The position numbers and the translations under genes were made by a program. Under the pieces are notes generated by a model. That model was not told the origin of the DNA. It did not search any database and was given only the letters and a program-made list of their open reading frames with translations. Below, one piece after another: positions 23,675 through 31,188 of a DNA stretch of 41,417 nucleotides. The stretch spans positions 1 through 41,417 of the forward strand of contig JAABRY010000014.1 in NCBI GenBank assembly GCA_011390645.1, given 5' to 3'. How positions within the stretch are numbered: the first letter of the stretch is position 1; each line of letters begins with the position of its first letter. This DNA is from Gemmatimonadota bacterium. Its GTDB lineage: Bacteria > Gemmatimonadota > Gemmatimonadetes > Gemmatimonadales > GWC2-71-9.

Positions 23675-25228
23675 TCAGTTGTTCGAGGTGGTCAGCCCCA
23701 GCAACGCCGTCCGATTCCCCGCCTTGAGGATCAGTTCCCGCGCCGTGCGGAGTTGGGCATCAGCAGGGGCTTGCCGGAGGAATGCCACCGAGTCGCCGAT
23801 GGCCAGCCCGGCCACCTGACCGGCCAGGAGACGATCGACAACCGGTTCGGCCGTGATCCAGAGGCTGTCGGCGATGACCACCTCGTTGGCGAGCAGGCGC
23901 GCGCGGAGGGTGTCACGCCACGCGGGCGCCACGATGAACTCACCACTCCGGACGCTCCCAGCCACTTCGCGCGCCACCTCGAGCACGAGGTCCTGCATCA
24001 GCGGAATCTGGGCGCCCACCGCGCGAGCGAGATCACGCTCGGCACTCGTGGCGGTGTCCTGGCGAACCACCACGTCCGGGGTGACGCCTCCCCCCCCCAC
24101 GATCGGGCGGCCCGACACGCTGCGGAACATCGGGCGGTTCACCAACGTGTCGGCTGACACGAACCGCCCATCATTCATCCCCTCGTGCTCCGCCTGAATG
24201 CTGCGCCCACTCGGCGTGTACCACTTGCCGGTCGTGAGGCGCACGGCCCATCCGGTGTTGAGTCGGGCCTGCGTCTGCACGAGTCCCTTCCCGAAGGAGC
24301 GAGTGCCGACCACCAGCGCGCGGTCGTGGTCCTGCAGCGAGCCGGCGAGAATCTCCGACGCGGACGCCGAGGCGCCGTCCACCAGTACCACCACCGGCGC
24401 GTCCTGCAGGATCGGTCGCTGCTCGGCGCGGTACACCTCCGGCTCCTTGCCGCGATGCTGCACATGGGCAATCTCCGCACCAGTCGGCAGGAAGAAGCCG
24501 GTCATCTGCAGCGCCTGGTAGAGATCTCCCCCCCCGTTGCCCCGCAGGTCGAGCACATAGCCCTTGGCGCCCTGCCGCTCGAGGCGCAGCACGGCGGCGG
24601 CCACGTCGGAGGCGGCCACGTCGTTGAAGCGCTGGATCGGGACGTAGCCCACACCGTCGTCCAGCAGGGCAGCGTACGGCACCGCCGCGACCTTGACCAC
24701 GGCGCGTTCGATGCCGACGAGGGTGGGTTCAGCCTCACCCGCACGCTCGTAGGTCACGGAGACTCGGGTGCCGGGGACGCCGAGGAGCAAGCGCGACACC
24801 GAATCGGTGGTGACGCCCTCCACCGGCGTGCCGTCCACCGCCAGAATCCGATCGCCCGCGCGCATGCCGGCACGATGGGCGGGCCCGGCGGGATTCACGC
24901 GCAACGCGGTGATCTGGCCCCGCAGGTTGCGAATCGTGATCCCGGTGCCGGCATAGCGGTTGCCGAGCGAGTTGCGTTCGAAGGAGGCGAGTTCCTCAGG
25001 CGAGAGGATCGCCGCGTAGGGATCGCCCATCTCCTTGATCAGACCGCGAGCGGCGCGCCGGTAGATCTCATCCTGGGGCAGGGAATCGAGCGCCGTGGTC
25101 TCCACGAGCCGCACGACCTGCGAGAAGAGTTCGATCGAGGTGCGCACTCGCTCTGACTGCCACACGAAGGCACCGAGTGCCAGCGGCAGCACGAGGACGA
25201 ACGACCAGGCAAGGCGACGACGATTCAC
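23675..25228 (-). CDS. S41-family C-terminal processing peptidase with PDZ domain
   Basis: A 517-residue periplasmic serine protease that cleaves proteins from unstructured C-termini. The GTG at 25228 has GGGAG seven bases before it and gives a signal anchor (RRRLAWSFVLVLPLALGAF). A PDZ domain spans about 85-165 (GITIRNLRGQ, GMRAGDRILAVDGTPVEG). The catalytic dyad is S289 in the SASASEI stretch and K314 in FGKG, 25 residues apart as in Prc/CtpA. VLDLRGNGGGDL is the usual strand before the active site. The last 140 residues are family-variable. It is the first gene upstream of the DUF305 gene on this strand, 67 bases away. Confidence 0.92.
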   Translation of the reverse strand: MNRRRLAWSFVLVLPLALGAFVWQSERVRTSIELFSQVVRLVETTALDSLPQDEIYRRAARGLIKEMGDPYAAILSPEELASFERNSLGNRYAGTGITIRNLRGQITALRVNPAGPAHRAGMRAGDRILAVDGTPVEGVTTDSVSRLLLGVPGTRVSVTYERAGEAEPTLVGIERAVVKVAAVPYAALLDDGVGYVPIQRFNDVAASDVAAAVLRLERQGAKGYVLDLRGNGGGDLYQALQMTGFFLPTGAEIAHVQHRGKEPEVYRAEQRPILQDAPVVVLVDGASASASEILAGSLQDHDRALVVGTRSFGKGLVQTQARLNTGWAVRLTTGKWYTPSGRSIQAEHEGMNDGRFVSADTLVNRPMFRSVSGRPIVGGGGVTPDVVVRQDTATSAERDLARAVGAQIPLMQDLVLEVAREVAGSVRSGEFIVAPAWRDTLRARLLANEVVIADSLWITAEPVVDRLLAGQVAGLAIGDSVAFLRQAPADAQLRTARELILKAGNRTALLGLTTSNN

Positions 25229-25270
25229 ACGACACTCCCGGCGACACGGTAGGCAACGATTCTGATGACA

Positions 25271-25323
25271 ACGACCAACGACCAACGACCAACGACTACA
25301 GAACACGACCTGCAACCTACGAC
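25271..25323. repeat. Tandem heptamer array at the kinase 3' end
   Basis: Four adjacent 7-mers start at 25271, 25278, 25285 and 25292: three are ACGACCA and the fourth ACGACTA. Degenerate relatives (ACGACCT, ACCTACGACC) continue to 25323 and cover the stop codon of the kinase gene at 25317-25319. The unit is the same family as the array at 27659-27797. Confidence 0.8.
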
Positions 25324-26189
25324 CCCCGAGCCAGCACCGGTGCGCCGCGGCATGGATCAATAGGGTGCATCTCCATCTTGATGCTCCGCGCAGCGAGTGC
25401 GTTGCACACGCGGTCACGCAATGGTCGCCCGCTCGCGAGCAGCCCGCCCGAGAGGGCGACCGGCAGGCGACCCGCCCCGGCCGACTCGGCGAGACGAACC
25501 AGCCATGCCACTCCCGCCGCCACGATGCCCTCAGCGACCGCGTCGCCCGCCTCGGCGCAGGCCACGACGGCTGGTCCGAGCGCGGCGACCTCAGCGGGAG
25601 TCGCGGTGGTGCTCCAGCGGACCAACCCGCCGATGCCCGACACTCCCGCTTTCGCGCACAGGGCCTCCGTCAGGTGCGTCGGCGGCCCGAGTTGATCGTG
25701 CATCGCCCCAACTGCAATCAGCCCCTGCACGCCGAGCCAATGGGCCGAGCCTTGATCGCCCATTCGCCAGCCCAGGCCGCCAACGCGGCGGGTCGTCCCG
25801 TCCACGTCACGAACGATCGCGATGCTGCCCGTACCCGCGATGAGCAGGACCCCGGGCTCCCCCGCAAACGCCGCTGCACGCGCCAGATCGGCGTCGGTGG
25901 TCACGATCACCCGCCATGCGATACGCTGGGTCTCCAGCGCGGCATGGAGTTCGGTCCGCTCGGCCTCCCGGCCCGCGCCGGACGCCCCAACGACGAATGC
26001 ATCAGCACGGACCACCCCAGCCCGGGCGAGCAGTGGTCGGGCGAGATCAGCGAGCGCTGCGGCCAGCGCCTGACCACGACCGATGCGCATCGCGCCGCCC
26101 GGTCCCTCGGCACGGCTCCGCTCGTGTCCATCTTGGTAGTGGACGACGCGCGCTGAGGTTCCCCCCACATCCGCGCCGAGGACGTTCAC
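25317..26189 (-). CDS. BadF/BadG-type sugar kinase (GlcNAc/MurNAc kinase candidate)
   Basis: A 290-residue ASKHA-fold kinase. LGADVGGTSARVV near the N-terminus is the phosphate 1 motif, LLIAGTGSIAIV the phosphate 2 motif, and VALSGGLLASG the adenosine motif; RVGGLGWRMGDQGSAHWLG matches the GlcNAc-kinase group. MurK of Clostridium is a family member that phosphorylates both GlcNAc and MurNAc. Here it starts at GTG 26189, with a GTGA overlap to the symporter gene, so import and phosphorylation are coupled. With NamZ, NagZ and AmiE-like genes next door, GlcNAc and/or MurNAc are the likely substrates. This is inference from context. Confidence 0.85.
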   Translation of the reverse strand: MNVLGADVGGTSARVVHYQDGHERSRAEGPGGAMRIGRGQALAAALADLARPLLARAGVVRADAFVVGASGAGREAERTELHAALETQRIAWRVIVTTDADLARAAAFAGEPGVLLIAGTGSIAIVRDVDGTTRRVGGLGWRMGDQGSAHWLGVQGLIAVGAMHDQLGPPTHLTEALCAKAGVSGIGGLVRWSTTATPAEVAALGPAVVACAEAGDAVAEGIVAAGVAWLVRLAESAGAGRLPVALSGGLLASGRPLRDRVCNALAARSIKMEMHPIDPCRGAPVLARGS

Positions 26190-27652
26190 GTCGGGCCCCG
26201 GCGGAGCGCAGCGCTGGCGTGCGCGACGGCCAGCGTGATCGCGGTGCCAAGTGGGACGTACCACGGCCAGGCCAAGGCCGCCAACGGTTCGAGCGCCGTG
26301 ACCCCGGCCGCCACCAAGCGCCCGGCGAAGATGGTGACGAGCATGATCACGACGGTCGCGGCCGCCCCACGGATCACGTCGCGGCCGATGATATGGGCGC
26401 GCCCGGCGAGGAGGTAGGCCCCAAGAAGCGCACCATAGGTTACCGACGCGATGGAGAGCGCCAGCACCACCACCGGGGTGTCGCTGCGGGTGGCGAGGGC
26501 GTGGAATCCGAGTGCCCCCCCCACAAGCGCCAGGCCCCACGCGAGCGAGACAAGACGGCCCACGCGAAGCAGGCGGACCGGGTCGCGCTCGCCGGTGATG
26601 GAGGCGTACCAGTCGTGGGTCACCGACGACGCGAGGGCGTTGATGCTCGATGAGATCGTGCTCATCGCGGCTGCCAGAATCCCGGCGATGACCAGCCCAC
26701 TGAAACCGGTGGGCAGTTGGTCGATGATGAAGCGGGAGAAGATCTGATCACTCGGGAGGGTGTCCGGTGCGAGGCCGGCGGCCCAGATCGCCGAACCGAC
26801 GAGCAGGAAGAGCCCGAATTGGGCAATCACCAGAATGCCGGACCCGACCAGCGCCTTGCGCGCATCACCAAGCGAACGGGTCGCCAGGAGGCGCTGCACG
26901 ATCAGGTGATCGGTGCCGTGCGAGGCCGCCGACAGCATCCCCCCCCCAATCAGGGCGCCCACGAACGTGTAGGGGATGCTCAGCGAGAGGCGCCAGTCGA
27001 AGACGCGCAGCTTCCCTTCCGCGCTCGCGGCCGCGAGCGCAGCGCCCGGGCCACCGGCGAGTTCCCACGCGATGAAGAGCGCGGCGATGCCACCCGCGAT
27101 GTACACGCAGAGCTGGAGCACATCGGCCCAGATCACCGCCTTGAGACCGCCGATCAAGGTGTAGCCGAGGGTCACGATGCCCATCGCGACAATCGCCACC
27201 TGCACGTTCCACCCCGTCAGCAATGCCAGTGGAATCGCACCCGCGAAGATGCGCACACCATCCGCCAGGAAGCGCGTTACCAGAAAGACCCCGGACAGCG
27301 TCCGCCGCGTCGGCACACCGAAGCGCTGCTCGAGACGCGTGTAGGCGGTATCCTGTTCGCCGCGGAAATAGCCCGGCAAGAGCCACAAGGCGACACCCAA
27401 GCGACCAATCAGGTAACCGATCGGGATCTGCAGGAAAGTGAGGTCACCCCGCGCCCCGATCCCCGGGGTCGAGATCACCGTGATCGCGCTGGTCTCGGTG
27501 GCGACGATCGAGAGGAGGACGGCCCACCACGGCAGCGTCCGCGCCCCGAGGAAGTAATCGCTGCTCGACGACTGCCCGCGGGACAGCCACAGGCCGAGGC
27601 CGAGGGTGCCCAGGAGGTAGGCGGCGATGACGAGAAGGTCGAGGGTGGGCAA
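26186..27652 (-). CDS. Sodium:solute symporter (SSS/SLC5 family)
   Basis: A 488-residue transporter with about 13 membrane helices. SSSDYFLGARTLPWWAVLLSI and ETSAITVISTPG at the N-terminus, GGLKAVIWADVLQ and the AAAMSTISSSINALASSVTHDWY segment (about 330-352) are SSS hallmarks, the last covering the Na+ site serines. Members move sugars, sialic acid, amino acids and, in Tannerella, MurNAc (MurT). The gene overlaps the kinase, so an amino sugar is a plausible cargo. The start is a TTG at 27652; no ribosome site is visible because heptamer repeats occupy the leader. A nine-G run encodes GGG in the middle of the gene. Confidence 0.9.
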   Translation of the reverse strand: MPTLDLLVIAAYLLGTLGLGLWLSRGQSSSSDYFLGARTLPWWAVLLSIVATETSAITVISTPGIGARGDLTFLQIPIGYLIGRLGVALWLLPGYFRGEQDTAYTRLEQRFGVPTRRTLSGVFLVTRFLADGVRIFAGAIPLALLTGWNVQVAIVAMGIVTLGYTLIGGLKAVIWADVLQLCVYIAGGIAALFIAWELAGGPGAALAAASAEGKLRVFDWRLSLSIPYTFVGALIGGGMLSAASHGTDHLIVQRLLATRSLGDARKALVGSGILVIAQFGLFLLVGSAIWAAGLAPDTLPSDQIFSRFIIDQLPTGFSGLVIAGILAAAMSTISSSINALASSVTHDWYASITGERDPVRLLRVGRLVSLAWGLALVGGALGFHALATRSDTPVVVLALSIASVTYGALLGAYLLAGRAHIIGRDVIRGAAATVVIMLVTIFAGRLVAAGVTALEPLAALAWPWYVPLGTAITLAVAHASAALRRGPT

Positions 27653-27658
27653 TGGGAT

Positions 27659-27797
27659 GTCGTAGGTCGGAGGTCGGAGGTTCGGATGTCGTAGGTCGTA
27701 GGTCGTAGGTCGTAGGAAACACGAAAGACCGGTTCCCGAGGATGGAGCCGGCCCTTCAGGTCCTACGACTTACGACCTACGACCTACGACTTACGCA
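27659..27797. repeat. Inverted pair of heptamer arrays between iscA-like and symporter genes
   Basis: The left array (27659-27717) holds seven or eight units of GGTCGTA or GGTCGGA, four of them nearly perfect at 27689-27716. The right array (27764-27797) has TACGACY units in the opposite sense, at 27764, 27771, 27778 and 27785. About 46 bases separate them, so the arms could pair. The right array reaches the stop codon of the IscA-like gene (27791-27793); the left one fills the symporter leader. Confidence 0.82.
27717..27751 (-). terminator. Hairpin plus T-rich tail, terminator of the IscA-like gene
   Basis: Reading leftward, CCGGCTCC (27751-27744) pairs with GGAACCGG (27736-27729) with one mismatch around a 7-nt loop, and TCTTTCGTGTTTCC follows (27727-27714). 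It lies about 40 bases after the IscA-like stop, between the two heptamer arrays. It may separate this gene from the symporter-kinase pair. Confidence 0.5.
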
Positions 27798-28171
27798 GTA
27801 AAACTACTCCCACACCCACAGCCACCCGTGGCATTCGGATTCACGAAGGTGAAGCCGCTGCCCTGCATCGAGGTCACGTAGTCGATGGTGACGCCCGACA
27901 GGTACTGCGCGGAGAAGGCATCGACGAAGATGCGCACGCTGTTGAGCTCGGCCACCATGTCGTCGTCCACGGGCTTGTCTTCGATGTTGAGCGAATACTT
28001 GAATCCCGAGCATCCGCCGGGAAGCACCGAAACACGGAGACCGGCGGTCTCCTGCGGGATGTCCTCGGCGGCGAGGAACTTGCGGACCTCGACCGCAGCG
28101 TTGTCCGTGAGATTCAGGACGAACCCTTCGGGGAGGGCCTGCAGCTGGGGTGGCGTCATCGTGTCGCTCAT
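27791..28171 (-). CDS. A-type iron-sulfur carrier (IscA/ErpA/HesB)
   Basis: A 126-residue Fe-S assembly protein. It has the three family cysteines: C54 in LPGGCSGFKY, and C118 and C120 in GGCGCGSSF at the C-terminus. SVRIFVDAFSAQYLSG and GSGFTFVNPNA are typical. It receives clusters from the scaffold and delivers them to target enzymes. No other Fe-S assembly gene lies nearby. It is embedded in the wall-recovery cluster, 66 bases after the AmiE-like gene, without an obvious link. Its stop codon is within the edge of a heptamer array. Confidence 0.94.
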   Translation of the reverse strand: MSDTMTPPQLQALPEGFVLNLTDNAAVEVRKFLAAEDIPQETAGLRVSVLPGGCSGFKYSLNIEDKPVDDDMVAELNSVRIFVDAFSAQYLSGVTIDYVTSMQGSGFTFVNPNATGGCGCGSSFTA

Positions 28172-28237
28172 GCGGTTCTCTCCAGGGGAAGACGATACAC
28201 TAACAACTTCGTCGGGAAATCGGTTCCGGTCAACAGG

Positions 28238-29431
28238 TTACGGTGTGTCGGGCCGGGGTGTTGCATCCGGAAACAATGCTTTGACCACCGCATCGGCGAT
28301 CAGTGGGCGAAGCGGCGTGAATTGTGGGGTGACCCGGGTCGGGTGCACCCGATTGGTGAGCAGGATCACGATCAGTTCCCGCGTCGGGTCGGTCCAGATC
28401 GAGGTCCCCGTGTAGCCGGTGTGCCCGTAGCTCCTGGCGCTCATCAGCGTCCCTGCCGATGAGCGGCCCGAGGGCGTGTCCCACCCGAGCGCGCGGGAGG
28501 AGCCCACGGGTCGGTCCTGTCTGAGTGTCCAGGTGGCGAAACTCGCTGGTGGGGCGATCGCCGCCGCACCTGGCCGCGCGAGGGCGCCGGCCAGCGCCCA
28601 CTCCCCAAAGCGCAGCAAGTCGTCGGCGCTGGCAAAAAGACCGGCGTGCCCCGAGAGCCCGTCCAGGCGGCCGGTGTTCTCATCATGCACCTCGCCGTGG
28701 AGCATTCGGCCTCGCCACGGATCGAATTCGGTGGGCGGAATCACCCTGCGCCACGACCCCGGCGGGGTGAATCGGCTGCGCGTGAGGCCGAGCGGGGCGG
28801 CGACGTCCCGCGCGAAGATCTTGTCGATGGTGGTGCCGTGCAGCCGCTCGAGGATGGTTGCCAGCGTGATCGCGCCCATGTCGGAATAGACCATGCGCTC
28901 GCCAGGTGCACGTTCGAGGTCGGAGGTGATGGCGCGGAGGATGCCCCCCTCGCGGACGATCGTCTCTTCCCAGAGGCGGCGGTGTGCCGGGAGTCCGCTG
29001 TCGTGGAGCAGGAGGTCGCGCACGGTCACTTGATCCTTCGGTCCCTCGCCCCGTGCAAATTCGGGGAGGTAGCGCACGACCGGCGCATCGAGCTCCAGCT
29101 GGCCACGCTCCACGGCTTGCATCGCGAGGGTCGTGAGCGCAATCACCTTGGTGAGCGACGCCATGTCGTACACGGTTGTCGCGTCCGGGACGCGCGGGTC
29201 TTCCATGCCCATTCGGCCCGTGCCATAGGTGAAGCGTTCACCGCGCACCGAGACCGCGAGCACCGCACCGGGTGCCGCCCCCGCGGCGATGGCTGAGTCG
29301 AGCACGGCCGTCACTGGTGCGAGGCGGTCGGCGAGTGCCGCGCTTCGGGGGAGCGGCGTGCTGGGGGGGGGACCTCCGGCGCACGCCGCGCTGGCGAGAA
29401 GGAGGACGAGACCGCGCACAGGATGCGTCAT
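28238..29431 (-). CDS. Beta-lactamase-fold serine hydrolase, AmiE/YbbE-like
   Basis: A 397-residue exported serine hydrolase. The signal (VRGLVLLLASAACAGG) has a lipobox-like SAAC. Catalytic motifs are SLTK (SxxK, in YDMASLTKVIALTT), YSD (YxN-like, in MVYSDMGAITLA) and HTG (in YGHTGYTGTSIW), the class C/DD-peptidase pattern. In Bacillus subtilis, AmiE (YbbE) is a protein of this fold, encoded beside nagZ and namZ, that removes peptides from MurNAc. The same neighbourhood here, including a 4-nt overlap with the nagZ-like gene, makes MurNAc-peptide amidase activity the best guess. DD-peptidase or esterase activity is possible. A nine-C run lies just after the signal. Confidence 0.85.
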   Translation of the reverse strand: MTHPVRGLVLLLASAACAGGPPPSTPLPRSAALADRLAPVTAVLDSAIAAGAAPGAVLAVSVRGERFTYGTGRMGMEDPRVPDATTVYDMASLTKVIALTTLAMQAVERGQLELDAPVVRYLPEFARGEGPKDQVTVRDLLLHDSGLPAHRRLWEETIVREGGILRAITSDLERAPGERMVYSDMGAITLATILERLHGTTIDKIFARDVAAPLGLTRSRFTPPGSWRRVIPPTEFDPWRGRMLHGEVHDENTGRLDGLSGHAGLFASADDLLRFGEWALAGALARPGAAAIAPPASFATWTLRQDRPVGSSRALGWDTPSGRSSAGTLMSARSYGHTGYTGTSIWTDPTRELIVILLTNRVHPTRVTPQFTPLRPLIADAVVKALFPDATPRPDTP

Positions 29432-31188
29432 CGTGTCGCCGGATGCTGCAGGCCCGCGCGCAGCGGCCACTTCGGCGGCACGGGGATCGGCGAGGTGCCG
29501 GTGATCGCCGTCCGTCCACTCAGCGCACGGGCCACCGCGGTCTCGGCCATCGTCGTGCCGCTCCACGCCATGAGGTAGCCTCCCGCGTTCGGAACCTGGG
29601 CGATGATGTAGGGCGAGCCGAATGAGACCAGCACCGAGGGCTTCTGCCGCGCGAGGCGATTGAGCAGGTCCGCAGTGGCGGGTGCCAGTCCGATGACTCC
29701 GCTATAGGAGCCCCAACGCACCGAGGTTGCCAGCACCAGGTACGGCGCGTCCTTGATGGCGCGCTCGACCGCCGCGAGCTCGGTCGGCGTGGGCGTGGTC
29801 GGGATGCGCACCGCCGTGACGGTGTGTCCCATGGCGCGCATCTGGTCGGCAAGCCGCGTCCCGAGCGGCGTCGTGCCATCCGCCACGGTGATGACCGCGA
29901 CCCGCTGCGGCCCGCTGCGGAGCGCGTTGACCGTTCCCTTGGTGTCATCGAGGAGGACCAGCGAGCGTTCGGTGATGTCCGCGGCAGCGGCCATGGAGCG
30001 TTCGGTGCCCACGACCTCCGCGACGTGCTCGAGGTCCACGGTCCGCTGGTGGAAGAGCCCCATCCGCACCTTCATCTGCAGGATCTTGCGGACGCTGTGG
30101 TTGAGGCGCGTCATCGAGATGCGTCCGCTTTCGACGGCGGCGGTCATCGCGTCGATGGCAGCCGCGGGATCGGCAGGCATCAGCAGCAGGTCGCTCCCGG
30201 CCTCGAACGCCCGAATCACTCCCTCATCGGCACCGATTTCCTTCGCGATGGCCCCCATGTCGAGCGCATCAGTGGTGATCAACCCGGTGAAGCCGAGCGA
30301 ATCCTGCAGGATGCCGGTGAGCACCTGCGGTGACAGCGTCCCGGGCAAGCGCTCCTGCCCATCGAGCGCAGGGACGGCAATGTGCGCAGACATGATGGCG
30401 TCCACGCCCGCGTCCACCGCCGCGCGAAACGGGACCAGTTCAAGCGAGTCGAATCGCTCCCACGGCGCGCGGATGATCGGCAGCGCCAAGTGGGAGTCCG
30501 TGTCGGTATCGCCATGCCCGGGGAAGTGCTTCGCGGTCGAGAGCACCCCACCGTCGCGCATTCCCTTGATCGTGGCCGCCACGAAGCGTGCGACCTCGTG
30601 CGGGTCGCCGCCGAAGGAGCGCGTGTTGATGATCGGGTTGGCGGGATTGCTGTTGACGTCGGCGACCGGCGCGAACGCGAGGTGCACGCCGACCGCGCGC
30701 GCCTCGAGGGCGGTCACACGGCCCATCGTGTACGCGTCATCGGGCCGATTGGTCGCACCGATGCCCATCTGCGTGGGGAAGGGTGTGCCGGCGGCCATGC
30801 GCATCGTCGTCCCCGCCTCGAAGTCCGCCGAGATGAGGAGTGGGAGTGGCGCTTCGGCCTGCAATGCGTTCAACTTCGCTGCAATGTCGTGCGGCGTGCC
30901 GGTCGAGATGATGATGCCGCCGACTTCCAGGGAGTCCACCCACATCCGGGCGCGGCGCATCGTCGGCGCATCGGCCGGAGTGAAGTCGCCGAGCAGCCAG
31001 GGCATGACCAACTGGGCAACCTTCTGCCGAGGGGTCAGTGCGGCCAGAAGTTGCTCGACGGTGTCTCGCGCCGCCATCGCGCCCTGCGGCACAGCGGCGG
31101 CGGCGGAACGGGGCGGCATGAGCACAGGTGCGGCGGCAATGAGCACACCGAGCGAGAGGAGCGGGACAGCATGGCGCGACACGGACAC
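29428..31188 (-). CDS. nagZ: Glycoside hydrolase family 3, NagZ-type beta-N-acetylglucosaminidase
   Basis: A 586-residue exported enzyme cutting terminal GlcNAc from wall fragments. A signal peptide covers about 1-33. The GH3 barrel includes LLISADFEAGTTMRM, and KHFPGHGDTDTDSH (220-233) is the NagZ loop whose His acts with Asp as general acid/base. D307 in ITTDALDMGAI is the predicted nucleophile. A second C-terminal domain (about 400-586) follows, as in YbbD of Bacillus. The start is taken as GTG 31188 (GTG 31182 is possible); both overlap the 5' end of the divergent namZ-like gene. It overlaps the AmiE-like gene by 4 nt. Confidence 0.92.
   Translation of the reverse strand: MSVSRHAVPLLSLGVLIAAAPVLMPPRSAAAAVPQGAMAARDTVEQLLAALTPRQKVAQLVMPWLLGDFTPADAPTMRRARMWVDSLEVGGIIISTGTPHDIAAKLNALQAEAPLPLLISADFEAGTTMRMAAGTPFPTQMGIGATNRPDDAYTMGRVTALEARAVGVHLAFAPVADVNSNPANPIINTRSFGGDPHEVARFVAATIKGMRDGGVLSTAKHFPGHGDTDTDSHLALPIIRAPWERFDSLELVPFRAAVDAGVDAIMSAHIAVPALDGQERLPGTLSPQVLTGILQDSLGFTGLITTDALDMGAIAKEIGADEGVIRAFEAGSDLLLMPADPAAAIDAMTAAVESGRISMTRLNHSVRKILQMKVRMGLFHQRTVDLEHVAEVVGTERSMAAAADITERSLVLLDDTKGTVNALRSGPQRVAVITVADGTTPLGTRLADQMRAMGHTVTAVRIPTTPTPTELAAVERAIKDAPYLVLATSVRWGSYSGVIGLAPATADLLNRLARQKPSVLVSFGSPYIIAQVPNAGGYLMAWSGTTMAETAVARALSGRTAITGTSPIPVPPKWPLRAGLQHPATR

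Noticed and set aside
27444-27722. A small leftward frame starting with repeated TTYDLRP-like residues
   Set aside because: The sequence is just the heptamer array read in one frame, then the shadow of the symporter gene.
25271-27797. CRISPR array
   Set aside because: The units are 7 bp with no spacers, and there are no cas genes.
30382-31170. Long N-terminal extension of the namZ-like frame
   Set aside because: It is antisense to the GH3 catalytic domain. The lipoprotein signal and ribosome site at 31171 mark the true start.
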